A stretch of DNA of 64,000 nt. Origin: Halosolutus halophilus. Lineage in GTDB: Archaea; Halobacteriota; Halobacteria; Halobacteriales; Natrialbaceae. Made by a program: the position numbers and the translations under genes. Below the pieces are notes generated by a model. It did no database searches. It saw nothing but the letters and a program-made list of their open reading frames with translations, and had not been told where the DNA came from. Below are positions 42,553-51,239 of this stretch, piece by piece. The stretch covers positions 4,836,001 to 4,900,000 of the forward strand of contig NZ_CP094974.1 in assembly GCF_022869805.1 (NCBI RefSeq), read 5' to 3'. How positions within the stretch are numbered: position 1 is the first letter of the stretch; each line of letters begins with the position of its first letter.

Positions 42553-43761
42553 ATGAACGTTCGCGAAATCGTTGCCGACGAGTTCGAGACGTACGACGAG
42601 TCGACGCCGGTGTCGAAACTCCGCGGCGCGTTCGAGGAGACCGGTCAGCAGACGCTGTTGATCGCCCGGGACGGCGCGTTCGAGGGGATCGTCACTCGGC
42701 GGGACGTCATCTCGTCCCACCAGAAGACCTCCCGGAAGGCGGCGTCGCTCGTCCGCCCGGTCCCGACGATCGGTCGCGACGAGGACGTCCGAGAGGTCGC
42801 GCGGCTCATGATCGCCGGCGACACCAGGGTCCTTCCGGTGCTCGAGGGCGACGACCTCGCCGGTGTCGTCCGTGCGGACGACCTCCTGGAGCAGGTCCAG
42901 CCGTACCTGTCGGTGCTCGCGGTCGACGACGTCGCGACGAGAGAGGTCGTCACCGTGCGCCCGGACGAGTCGCTGGGTGCGGCGCTCTCGACGTTCCGAA
43001 CCGAGCGCATCCAGCACCTGCCCGTCACCGAATCCGGGTCCGACGGGGTCGTCGGCATCGTGAGTCTCGCCGACGTCCTCGAGTTCGTCACGCGGGAACT
43101 CCAGCGGTCGCAGGGCGGCGATCCGGCGGCCAACGTGGACGCCGCGTCCGGCGGCCACCACGGCGGGTTCGGCGCCCGGGAGGGCGAGAGCGACGACCTG
43201 CTCAGCCTGCCGGTGCGTAACGTGATGGTCGAGACCCTCGGAACGGCACGGGCGAGCGAGACGATCGACGAGACGCTCGCGACGATGGTCGAGCACGGGG
43301 CCTCCTCGTCGATCGTTCTCGACGAGGACGGCAACCTCGACGGGATCGTCACGAAGACGGACCTGCTCGAGTCGCTGACCTGGACCGACGAGGGACGGCT
43401 CCCGATCCAGGTGTACGGCGCGGACCTCCTGACGGACCTCTCCCGATCGGAACTGGCCGATCGGATCGAGGCGGTCGCGGGGAAGTACGAGGACATGCGC
43501 GTCCTCGAGGCCAAGGTCCACCTCCAGAAGCACACCGAGCAACTCCGGGGCGTTCCCCTGCTGCTCGCCCGGGTTCGCCTCTACACCGACAAGGGGCTGT
43601 TCGTTGCCTCCGGTGAGGGGTACGGTGACGGCCACGCCGTGTCGCTCGCCCTGAACGCGGTCGAACGCCAGATCCTCGAGGGGAAGACCCACGCCCTGAA
43701 CGAGAGGACCGGCGACGACGCGGACGTCGCCAAGATGTACGGCTGGTGGCTCAGCGAGTAG
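42553..43761 (+). CDS. Four-CBS-domain protein with C-terminal HPF/S30EA-like domain
   Basis: The ATG at 42553 gives 402 residues that match the protein at 31270 along its whole length. CBS repeats include GAFEGIVTRRDV, VLPVLEGDDLAGVV, HLPVTESGSD...GIVSLADVL and IVLDEDGNLDGIVTKTDLL. The HPF-like end reads IQVYGADLL, then VLEAKVHLQKH, LLARVRLYTDKG, LFVASGEGYG and ALNAVERQIL. The TATA-like GGTATACC lies about 30 bases upstream. Two such factors in one island suggest different cues or ribosome states. Confidence 0.85.
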   Translation: MNVREIVADEFETYDESTPVSKLRGAFEETGQQTLLIARDGAFEGIVTRRDVISSHQKTSRKAASLVRPVPTIGRDEDVREVARLMIAGDTRVLPVLEGDDLAGVVRADDLLEQVQPYLSVLAVDDVATREVVTVRPDESLGAALSTFRTERIQHLPVTESGSDGVVGIVSLADVLEFVTRELQRSQGGDPAANVDAASGGHHGGFGAREGESDDLLSLPVRNVMVETLGTARASETIDETLATMVEHGASSSIVLDEDGNLDGIVTKTDLLESLTWTDEGRLPIQVYGADLLTDLSRSELADRIEAVAGKYEDMRVLEAKVHLQKHTEQLRGVPLLLARVRLYTDKGLFVASGEGYGDGHAVSLALNAVERQILEGKTHALNERTGDDADVAKMYGWWLSE

Positions 43762-43794
43762 GCACGGCCGACAGGCGATCGCCTTCGGACCCGT

Positions 43795-44238
43795 TCACTC
43801 GCCCGTTTTCCGGCCGGTGATCGACTCGATCTCCAGTTCGTAGATCTCGAGGTCGATCGCCTCGACGTCCTGGTCGAAGACGTGCAGCCGGTGGAACGAC
43901 TCGTTGAGCGTCATTGCGTCGAACGCTTCCCGTTCGGCATCGGTGAGTTTCCGCAACGGACCCCTGACGAGCACGCTCCAGCTATCCGTGCCGGAACCGT
44001 CGCTGTAGAGACACAGGCAGGCGTCGGTCGTCGTCTCGACGTACTCTATCTTCGTACTCGACCCGTCGTCCGCCAACCGGATATACAGCGACTCGCCGTC
44101 GTAGTGATAGTCCACCGGGATTGCGTACGCGGACGAGTCGTCCGCGAGCCCCAGGACTCCGACCGCTCCCGCTTCGAGGCGGCGTTCGATTTCGTCGGCC
44201 TCCATGCCGAACGTGTACACGTACTCGATTCTGTCCAT
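43795..44238 (-). CDS. PPOX-fold flavin-binding family protein
   Basis: The ATG at 44238 gives 147 residues. ERRLEAGAVGVLGLADDSSAY, PVDYHYDGESLYIRLADDG and WSVLVRGPLRKLTDAE form the split barrel. It is most similar in layout to the copy at 7775, which also ends ITGRK. It converges with the CBS-HPF gene. The cofactor and substrate are unknown. Confidence 0.87.
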   Translation of the reverse strand: MDRIEYVYTFGMEADEIERRLEAGAVGVLGLADDSSAYAIPVDYHYDGESLYIRLADDGSSTKIEYVETTTDACLCLYSDGSGTDSWSVLVRGPLRKLTDAEREAFDAMTLNESFHRLHVFDQDVEAIDLEIYELEIESITGRKTGE

Positions 44239-44320
44239 GGTGAACGTACGGTCACGATACCTATGAAGCTCTCCCGCCGGCATCGGGCGATCGATTTCGG
44301 GTGGAACTGCTGACGGGAAC

Positions 44321-45895
44321 TCAGCGCCCCTTCGATCGGCGCGTTCGAACGTACTGGAGCGCGGCGACGAGTGCCGCGGCCAGACTGGCGAGTTCGTACG
44401 GCTGGGCGTGAAACGTCAGCACGGCGGTGGCGACGAACAGCGCCCCGGCGAGGACGGCGTAGCCGACCCCCGGGTCGCCGCCCGGCGTCGGTTCGATCGG
44501 ATCGGTCCTGACGACGAGTTCGCCGCGTTCGAGTTGTCCGAAGACGGCGTCGAACCGGGCGGGTACCCGCGCCAGCACGGGTACCGACTCCCGGAGATCC
44601 CGCTTTACGTCCTCGAACAGCACCTCGAACTCGCTCTCGATGAACCCGTGGTCGACGAGAAACGATCGCGTGACGGCGATGAAGTCGAACTCGGGATCGA
44701 GACTCCGGCAGACCCCTTCGCCGACCGTTCCGACCCGCATCAGCAACATCACGTTCGGCGGGATGCGAAACGGAAAGTCGTGCAGCATCGAGAGCAGTTC
44801 CCTGATGATCAGTCGCCAGGTGACGTCCGATCGCCCCTCGAGATTGTCGATCACCAGTTCGAGCACCCGCCGGACGGCGACCCGATCGACCGACGGCTCG
44901 AGAACCTCGAGCGCGATGAGCGTGTTCAACAGACCGTCGACGTCGCGACGAACCAGGGTTCGATAGAGGCTCGTAATGTCCTCCTGTTCCTGTTGGCTGA
45001 GTCGTTGACTCATGCCATAGTCGTAGATGACCAGCCGACCCTCGTCGGTCACCGCGAGGTTGCCGGGGTGTGGATCCGCGTGGAACACCCCGTCGACGAG
45101 CCCCATCTTCAGGTACGTCCGGGCGATCAGCGTCGCCATCTCCGTCGGCTCCATCCCGAGGTCGGCGAGGACGCGTTCGTCGGTGATCTTCCGGCCCTCG
45201 ACGTACTCCATCGCCACCACGCGATCGGAACACAACTCGTCGTACGTTTCGGGGACGACGATCCGGTCGTCGTCGGCGAAGTTGTCCTCGATCTCCGCCA
45301 TGATCGTCGCCTCGCGCTCGAAGTCCAGTTCCCCGAGGATGATCTCCTCGAAGTCGTCCGCCGCGTTCTCGAGCGAGTACCGCTGGCGCTCGTTGGCGAA
45401 GGCTGTAAGCAGTGGGAGGAGTCCCCGGATGACCCGCAGGTCGCGTTCGATCTGGGCCACGAGCCCCGGTCGGCGGACTTTCAGGGCGATTCGATCGCCC
45501 TCGTACTCGGCGGTGTAGACGAACGCGAGCGAGCCGCCGGCGACCGGTTCGACCGTTTCCAGGTCGATCTCGTCGCCGAGTTCCGTTTCGAGGACGGCGA
45601 ACGGATCGCCGCCCGCGTCCTCGGGGACCTCGTCCTGCAGCGTCGCGAAGACGTCGACGTACGTCGGCGGCACGATGTCCGGTCGCGTCGAGAGTACCTG
45701 CCCCACCTTGATGAACGCCGGCCCGAGGTCGAGCATCGTCTCGGTGAGCCGTTCGGCACGGGCACGGTGGACTGCCGTGGAGACCGTCCGGGACGGGCCG
45801 AACAGCAGAAACCGCCGCCGATCCCGCAGGAAGGCGATCGCGACGGGGAAGAACCGAACGAGGACCTGGAGATAGCGCCGGTAGTACCCGTTCAT
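44321..45895 (-). CDS. ABC1/UbiB-family atypical kinase
   Basis: The 524-residue protein has the KxGQ motif (AFIKVGQVLS), the Ala-rich loop AGGSLAFVYTAE, the catalytic Lys in IALKVRRPG, the DGVFHADPHPGNL loop and the metal DYG-type DYGMSQR. The C-terminus has two membrane helices. UbiB/ADCK proteins are ATP-dependent kinases or ATPases needed for quinone or lipid trafficking. In haloarchaea the target may be menaquinone metabolism, which is inference. Confidence 0.93.
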   Translation of the reverse strand: MNGYYRRYLQVLVRFFPVAIAFLRDRRRFLLFGPSRTVSTAVHRARAERLTETMLDLGPAFIKVGQVLSTRPDIVPPTYVDVFATLQDEVPEDAGGDPFAVLETELGDEIDLETVEPVAGGSLAFVYTAEYEGDRIALKVRRPGLVAQIERDLRVIRGLLPLLTAFANERQRYSLENAADDFEEIILGELDFEREATIMAEIEDNFADDDRIVVPETYDELCSDRVVAMEYVEGRKITDERVLADLGMEPTEMATLIARTYLKMGLVDGVFHADPHPGNLAVTDEGRLVIYDYGMSQRLSQQEQEDITSLYRTLVRRDVDGLLNTLIALEVLEPSVDRVAVRRVLELVIDNLEGRSDVTWRLIIRELLSMLHDFPFRIPPNVMLLMRVGTVGEGVCRSLDPEFDFIAVTRSFLVDHGFIESEFEVLFEDVKRDLRESVPVLARVPARFDAVFGQLERGELVVRTDPIEPTPGGDPGVGYAVLAGALFVATAVLTFHAQPYELASLAAALVAALQYVRTRRSKGR

Positions 45896-46101
45896 CGTCG
45901 GTGGGCGGGGAGACAGTCGATCGAGTAGCCGTTCACGTCATTCCGTTCGCACAACGGCTACAAATACGTGACTAACGCGTCTCCGCAATGCAACAAAAAG
46001 GTGACTATCGCGTCCCCTCGACGGAACAGTCGCACGAGTCGTAACCGGACGGGTGCCCCGGTCGATCCGGACCGATCGACGCGTCCCTCGTGCCTCGTGA
46101 C
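45896..46101. other. Intergenic region between codirectional genes
   Basis: The 206 bases hold a minus-strand TATA-like CACGTATTTGTAGCC near 45956-45970 that could serve the UbiB-family gene. No gene is visible. A short AACAAAAAGG occurs at about 45992. Confidence 0.35.
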
Positions 46102-46407
46102 TCACCGTCGCTTCACGTGGACGGCGTCGTCAACGACGCAGACCTCGCACCCTTCGTACTCGAAGCGGATCGTGACGGTACTCGACGCGTCCGGGGCCGG
46201 TGCGTGTGACGCCTCCGGGGCCCGCGCGTCTCGAACGAGTCGATCGAGCGCGCCCGCGTCGATCGAGTTGTGGAGCGGCGAGAGGGCCAGCGGTTCCCGG
46301 CTCGTGACGGCCGCGACGCTACGAATGACGACGTCACTCGCCCGTTCGCCGGGACGAATCTCGGCAGGCGTATCGTTCCCGCACTCACACTGGGATGGGT
46401 GTGCCAT
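46102..46407 (-). CDS. HalOD1 output-domain protein
   Basis: The 101-residue protein has VIRSVAAVTSREPLALSPLHNSIDAGALDRLV and FEYEGCEVCVVDD, the pattern of the haloarchaeal HalOD1 domain. HalOD1 domains are small output modules, often at the end of response regulators but also free-standing. A Cys and His-containing start (CECG) may bind a metal. Confidence 0.75.
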   Translation of the reverse strand: MAHPSQCECGNDTPAEIRPGERASDVVIRSVAAVTSREPLALSPLHNSIDAGALDRLVRDARAPEASHAPAPDASSTVTIRFEYEGCEVCVVDDAVHVKRR

Positions 46408-47091
46408 CCTCGAGCGCTACTATTCGCCCGATGGTCCCTCTCGCAGATGATTCCGGTGCGATCGAAATCGGCGATTGATATTTGTTCACCTGGATCGTAC
46501 CCTTCCGAAGTCGATCGCTCGAACGAGATAATATATCGGATTCGAATAATAGTTCTCGTATAGATAGCTTCGTGATGAATCAATCGGATACCGTGTTCCA
46601 CGTGCGTCGATCTCCTCCGATCGACGACGAAACCAGGGTGAGTCGACCCGTTCGAAGCATCGTCTACGGCTAGAACGCTCGGCACCACGCCTTTCGTACG
46701 GGTTTTCGGTTCGGTTCACGGACCACGATCGGTGTCCGGCGACCGCTCGAACGCGTTTCCGGTTCGGTCGCTACGAACCGCCGCCAGTACCGCGTGTAGC
46801 GGACCTGTGCCCGCGAGGGGACTCGTCCGTTCTTCCCCGACACAGCCACGGTGGGACGATCGACGGAGTCCTGCGATCCAGCAGGACTCTGATCATCTCA
46901 TTCGAGATGTGTCGAAATGCTGGGTGGTATCAAACTCTACCAGCTATCCGTCATGTGTCTCGTCGGACGACGCTCGACCGCCGGACCGATCGCCCCGGTC
47001 GTGTCTCGCTGGCTTCGAACCGGTGCCGTCGTAGCGCGAGGTCATCACCCAGAACGGGGGGCTTTAGTCGTCGGCCGCCGACCTTCCGCGC
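46408..47091. other. Gene-poor, partly AT-rich region
   Basis: This 684-base stretch is AT-rich at 46440-46560, where GATAATATATCGG resembles a strong promoter. It is followed by a 32-residue frame (46575-46673). No other convincing coding region is present. A second AT-rich patch at 46870-46960 may be a remnant. No repeat or RNA gene is recognised. Confidence 0.45.
46575..46673 (+). pseudogene. Short HalOD1-like N-terminus, probably truncated
   Basis: The 32-residue frame reads MNQSDTVFHVRRSPPIDDE and RVSRPVRSIVYG. HalOD1 proteins often begin with a similar hydrophilic stretch running into a helix with a VAxAV-type pattern, but here it stops at once. An AT-rich promoter-like block lies upstream. 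It could be a truncated paralogue of the gene at 46102 or a real micro-protein. Confidence 0.35.
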
Positions 47092-47445
47092 ATGACGCGT
47101 GGGCTGGAGCCGACAGAATCGTACGACGGGCGGATCACGGTTCTCGTCCTCAGGGACGAGGGCCGCCGCGATCGAATCCGGTGTTCGTCGTACGAGGACG
47201 CGATCGAGACCGCGAAAGAAGCAGTGTCGTCGGCTACCGTCGTGAAGATCGTCGATCGGGACGACGAGGTCGTCTTCACTTCCGCCGAGATGGACATTGG
47301 GGTCTGGGCAACCGAATGGCGGCACGCGAAACGTCGACTCTCGGTCGACGTCGAGGAATACGACTGTCCGTACGACAGCGTCGGGTGTTTCGCGGACGAT
47401 CTCTGTGTCCAGTGCCAGATCGACAGGGTCCAGAAGCGGTACTGA
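47092..47445 (+). CDS. Conserved haloarchaeal hypothetical protein, Cys-rich tail
   Basis: The 117-residue protein starts MTRGLEPTESYDGRITVLVL. A central helix-strand unit (SSYEDAIETAKEAVSSATVVKIVD) is followed by a Cys-rich end (YDCPYDSVGCFADDLCVQC) that could hold a zinc ion. I do not recognise the family. It stands alone. Confidence 0.65.
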   Translation: MTRGLEPTESYDGRITVLVLRDEGRRDRIRCSSYEDAIETAKEAVSSATVVKIVDRDDEVVFTSAEMDIGVWATEWRHAKRRLSVDVEEYDCPYDSVGCFADDLCVQCQIDRVQKRY

Positions 47446-47631
47446 TCGCGTCGGTCGGTGCTGGGTCGTACCGGCCTGGATCGCTCCGGGCGATGGCGGT
47501 CTTCACTCGAGGTCCTCTTGCTCCCGTTCCAGCCCCATTCAGACGCCGTACGGTGTGGTCTCGGGAACGTGAGCGGGCCGAACGACCTTCCGAGTCGCGT
47601 CCCGCACGGAGTACTTCTTTCGATCGTCCGT
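47446..47631. other. Intergenic region before the MITE
   Basis: No gene is visible between the hypothetical protein and the MITE. The region is GC-rich with no promoter-like sequence. Confidence 0.3.
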
Positions 47632-47715
47632 TATAGTAGCCACTGAAACTGTTCACACACCGATCGTACAGACGTCGTGCGATCGGGTGTGCACTGAATT
47701 TCAGTGGCTACTATA
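47632..47715. repeat. MITE-like element, 84 bases, perfect 17-base terminal repeats
   Basis: TATAGTAGCCACTGAAA (47632-47648) and its exact reverse complement TTTCAGTGGCTACTATA (47699-47715) bound an 84-base unit. Inside, CACACCGATCG and CGATCGGGTGTG form a second inverted repeat. It codes for nothing and could form one long cruciform. A decayed copy lies at 29576. The features suit a non-autonomous miniature element mobilised by a transposase elsewhere in the genome. Confidence 0.8.
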
Positions 47716-47880
47716 GCGTCTCGGATCGCAGGGGTCGCTACTTCCACCGTCTTCAGACGGTACCCGATCCGAACACCGGAAACAGCGGGCCATCAGCGGA
47801 CCCCGACGGCCTGAGCCGCGCATACGCGCCGGATCCACGCGCACGGAGGATTGATAGCTGTTTCGCCCGAATACACGGCC

Positions 47881-49284
47881 GTGACAGTATCCGGCGTCGG
47901 CTTTCACTCGCTGACCACTGAACTCCACGACCACCACCCGACGGTCGAGGGCACCATCCCCGACTGGCTCTCCGGGACGCTGGTTCGCAACGGCCCCGGC
48001 CGCTTCGAAGCGGGCGACCGCCGAGTCAACCACTGGTTCGACGGGTTAGCGATGCTCCGCCGCTACGCCTTCGACGACGGCCGACTCCGCTATTCGAACC
48101 GGTTCCTCCGCACCGATGCCTACGAGGAGGCGATGGACGGTCGGCTGACCGGCCAGTTCGGCACTGACACGCGGGGCTGGCGGCGCATCCTCGAGACGAT
48201 CACCTCGCTCGGGGTGCCCGACCCGACCGACAACGCGAACGTTCACGTCGCCCGCATCGACGGCGAGTACGTCGCGCTCACCGAGTCCCCGTGCCGGGTC
48301 GCCTTCGACCTCGAGACGCTCGAGACACGCGGGCGTTTTCGGTTCCACGACGACCTGACTGAGCACATCACGGCCGCGCACCTCGTCGACGACCCCCACC
48401 GCGACGAACTGGTCGGCTTCGCCACGCAGTTCGGTCTGACGCCACGATACCACCTCTACCGTCTCCCACGGGGACGTCGTACGCGCGAACGCATCGCCTC
48501 CATCGACGCGAACGGGCCGGCGTACGTGCACGACTGCAGCGTCACCGCCGATCACGTCGTCATCGTGGAGTCGCCGCTCGTCCTCTCGGTGCTCCGCGCA
48601 GCGAATCCGTTCGCGGAGGGCGCGATCGACATGCTCGACTGGCAGCCGGAGCGCGACACGCGCGTGCTCGTGGTCGACCGCGATACCGGCGACCTCGTGG
48701 CCGACCCGACGCTCGATCCGGCCTTCACGTTCCACCACGTCAACGCCTACGTCGACGGCGGGACGATCGTCCTCGACCTCGTGGAGTTCCCGGACGGCGA
48801 CATCGTCGACACCATGTCGCTGTCCGAACTCGAGGGCGACGGCTTTCCGGCCGTGCCCGACGCCCGCCTGGTGCGGTACCGCATCGACCCCGACGCGAAC
48901 ACGGTCAGCCGGACGCGACTCTACGACGGCGGGATGGAGATGCCGCGCGTCGCCCGCTCGGTCGTCGGCCGACGCCACCGCTACGCGTACGGTCAGGCGA
49001 CCGATCGCGCGGGCGCGAACGGACTCGTCAAAGTGGACTGCGAGACGGGCACCGCCAGGGAGTGGTGGGAGCGCTCGGTCTACGTCGAGGAACCGGTCCC
49101 CGTCCAGCACCCCGAGGCCGACGACGAGGACGACGGCGTCGTGCTCGCGACGGCGCTGGACACCGAACGCGAGCGGACGCTGCTCATGATCTTCGATGCA
49201 GCGACGTTGGACGTTCGGGCGCGGGCGGTTCTCCCACACGCGGAACCTTTCGGCTTCCACGGCCGTTTCTTCCGGGACGCGTGA
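47881..49284 (+). CDS. Carotenoid oxygenase family protein
   Basis: The GTG at 47881 gives 467 residues; a TTG at 47851 with an upstream GGAGG is an alternative. The N-terminus has LSGTLVRNGPGRFEAG and NHWFDGLAML. Four His that bind iron are in EHITAAH, YVHDCSV, TFHHVNAY and FGFHGRFF. The family cleaves carotenoids or related double bonds with molecular oxygen. A role in retinal supply for rhodopsins or in apocarotenoid formation is possible, but not proven by sequence. Confidence 0.87.
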   Translation: MTVSGVGFHSLTTELHDHHPTVEGTIPDWLSGTLVRNGPGRFEAGDRRVNHWFDGLAMLRRYAFDDGRLRYSNRFLRTDAYEEAMDGRLTGQFGTDTRGWRRILETITSLGVPDPTDNANVHVARIDGEYVALTESPCRVAFDLETLETRGRFRFHDDLTEHITAAHLVDDPHRDELVGFATQFGLTPRYHLYRLPRGRRTRERIASIDANGPAYVHDCSVTADHVVIVESPLVLSVLRAANPFAEGAIDMLDWQPERDTRVLVVDRDTGDLVADPTLDPAFTFHHVNAYVDGGTIVLDLVEFPDGDIVDTMSLSELEGDGFPAVPDARLVRYRIDPDANTVSRTRLYDGGMEMPRVARSVVGRRHRYAYGQATDRAGANGLVKVDCETGTAREWWERSVYVEEPVPVQHPEADDEDDGVVLATALDTERERTLLMIFDAATLDVRARAVLPHAEPFGFHGRFFRDA

Positions 49285-49368
49285 CTCGTCCGGACTACTG
49301 TCAGCCATCTCCGGCACACCCGCACGGCGGGTCGCGGGTGCGCCGGTAACCAGTGACAGCAGACCGTA

Positions 49369-50031
49369 TCAGGCGAGATCGGCGAGCGTCCCCGCCATGA
49401 CGGGACTGGCAGGTGGGTCGGGCATCGCCGCCAGTCGATAGATCGCCGCCGCCGCTCTGTCGACGGCGAAGGGCCGATCGTCGCCCAGTCGTCGCGCGAT
49501 AGGTTCGAACGCTCCGACTGCGGCGAACAGCCAGTTCGCCAGTTCGGGAAAGTGTGGCTGGTCGGGACCGTACACCGGGCCAAAGCGCGGGACGACCACC
49601 TCCATGTCGAGATCGGCGATGGCCCGCTCGGCGCGCCGGCGGGCAGTGATGTACGACTGGCCGACCAGTGGCGGCTTCGCCGAGGAGGAGATGTAGACGA
49701 ACCGGTCGACGTCGGCCCGCTCGGCCTCGAGGGCAGCCACGATCGCGGAATCGCCGTTGATCCGATCGAAGCTCCCGCCGGCGTCGGGAGTCTCGGAGAT
49801 GGTTCCGATCGAGTGCACCACGCAGTCGACGCTCGGCAGCGCATCGCGCCACGTCTCCGGGCTGAACACGTCGGCGGCCACCCACGTTACGTCGGCGGCC
49901 CACGGCCCACAGTGGCGCTGTGCGGGTGGGCCGGTTCGTGCGACGCTCGTCACCTCGTGGCCGTCCGCGACGGCACGCTCGCAGATGCGGCGGCCGATGA
50001 AGCCGTTGCCGCCGGTTACCAGCAGGTGCAT
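49369..50031 (-). CDS. NAD(P)-binding epimerase-like protein
   Basis: The 220-residue protein starts LLVTGGNGFIGRRIC, a Rossmann motif of the extended SDR type, with DCVVHSIGTI, FVYISSSAKPP and the short YITARRRAE segment. It resembles the NDUFA9/YwnB-like atypical SDRs, which often bind NAD(P) without a classic Tyr-Lys pair. It converges with the carotenoid oxygenase gene. Confidence 0.85.
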   Translation of the reverse strand: MHLLVTGGNGFIGRRICERAVADGHEVTSVARTGPPAQRHCGPWAADVTWVAADVFSPETWRDALPSVDCVVHSIGTISETPDAGGSFDRINGDSAIVAALEAERADVDRFVYISSSAKPPLVGQSYITARRRAERAIADLDMEVVVPRFGPVYGPDQPHFPELANWLFAAVGAFEPIARRLGDDRPFAVDRAAAAIYRLAAMPDPPASPVMAGTLADLA

Positions 50032-50147
50032 GGTCCCACTACGGGCTGTACGGGGAAAACCACGGACATCGATGACCGGTCGATCGGGAAGGGGCTGAAC
50101 AACCCACGGGTAGTCCGACTCACCGGTTTGGTCGTCGGAAAATCAGT

Positions 50148-50231
50148 GGGCCAACTCGGATTTGAACCACCTGAAGACGGTCTCACTCGCTTCGCTCGTG
50201 AGCGTGCGTCTTCCGTAATTCAAATCCGAGT
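50148..50231. repeat. Duplicate of tRNA-Ile 3' end with inverted copy
   Basis: Bases 50148-50168 repeat exactly the 21 bases at 50278-50298, which form the 3' end (T arm and acceptor) of the tRNA-Ile gene. ACTCGGATTTGAA within them has an inverted copy, TTCAAATCCGAGT, at 50219-50231. Between these, GAAGACG and CGTCTTC and smaller stems make one long imperfect hairpin. A duplicated tRNA 3' end is the usual trace of site-specific integration. Confidence 0.65.
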
Positions 50232-50277
50232 CGAATTCCATACTTGCGACTCGCGATTTTGCTCGCCGCAAAAGTAT

Positions 50278-50350
50278 GGGCCAACTCGGATTTGAACCGA
50301 GAGCCTCCACCTTATCAGAGTGGCGCTCAACCTGATTGAGCTATTGGCCC
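50278..50350 (-). tRNA. tRNA-Ile (anticodon GAT)
   Basis: The minus strand folds into a complete tRNA: acceptor GGGCCAA paired with TTGGCCC, a D arm with AGCTC, an anticodon stem around CTGATAA with anticodon GAT, and a T arm with GGTTCAAATCC. There is no intron, and CCA is not encoded. The 3' end is duplicated upstream at 50148. Confidence 0.93.
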
Positions 50351-50418
50351 GCGTCGGCATCAAACAGTTGTCCGCTGGTATGTTTAAGCGTTTCTTTCTT
50401 CGGGGGCCGTGCGAACCG

Positions 50419-51030
50419 CTACCGAGCGAGGGGGTCGCGATCGTCTCCCTCGTCTCCGTCCCCGTTCCGATCGTTCTCGCCGAAGTCGATCGTGTACGAC
50501 TCGTCGTCGCCCGAGTCGACGGTGTAGGCGTCCTCGCCGAGGTCGTAGGTACCGCCGTCGGTCGGTTCGGCCGTGTCCGCTCCGGGACCGGGAGCCGCGT
50601 CGTCGTCGGGGAAGCCGTACGTCCAGACCCCGCCGCTCGCGAAGCCACCCGTCTTCTTGTCCGCGTAGGGGACGATCACGAAGCGCTTGAGTCCCATCCG
50701 GATCGGGATCCGGCTGATCGGAAGCACCAGCAGGAACCCGAGCAGGTCCGTGACCAGGCCAGGCGTGAGCAGGAAGGCCCCGGCGGCGATGAGCAGGCCA
50801 CCGTCAAGCAGTTCGTTCGTCGGCGGCTGACCCTGGGCCAGCGATCGCTGCATCTTGCTGATCGTCCGTCGACCCTCGGCGCGGACCAGCAGCATGCCGA
50901 CGAGTCCAGTCAGGACGACGAGCAGGATCATCCCGACCCAGCTCACGAAGCCGAACTGGGTGACGATGAGTGCGAGTAGCACTGCGTCGAGAAACGGGAT
51001 GAGCAATAGCGCGAAGATCCACCGAAGCAT
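50419..51030 (-). CDS. fxsA: FxsA-family membrane protein
   Basis: The 203-residue protein has four membrane segments, with FLDAVLLALIVTQFG, GLLIAAGAFLLTPGLVTDLLGFLLVLP, as in FxsA. The C-terminal 70 residues are acidic and probably disordered. FxsA in bacteria affects phage exclusion; in archaea its role is unknown. It lies downstream of the DUF255 gene in divergent orientation. Confidence 0.9.
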   Translation of the reverse strand: MLRWIFALLLIPFLDAVLLALIVTQFGFVSWVGMILLVVLTGLVGMLLVRAEGRRTISKMQRSLAQGQPPTNELLDGGLLIAAGAFLLTPGLVTDLLGFLLVLPISRIPIRMGLKRFVIVPYADKKTGGFASGGVWTYGFPDDDAAPGPGADTAEPTDGGTYDLGEDAYTVDSGDDESYTIDFGENDRNGDGDEGDDRDPLAR

Positions 51031-51239
51031 GCCCCGATATAGCCGACGAAGGGTGAAAACCCTTTACTCTCGTCGCGTCGCTTGCTCGCGGTGATTCGGA
51101 CGGAATGGGCGATGGAGACCGCTATGAATCCCCGCCCGAACGGGGCGTTCGAGGTAATTCCGATCGACTCCTCCCTACCGGTTCGGTCGCGATCGATTCA
51201 CAGCGAAGGGCTTACGCCCGCGACTCGCTACCCTCCGGT

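Noticed and set aside
46732-47034. A 100-residue plus-strand frame in the gene-poor region
   Set aside because: The composition is Ser- and Arg-rich like shadow frames, with no domain pattern and no promoter.
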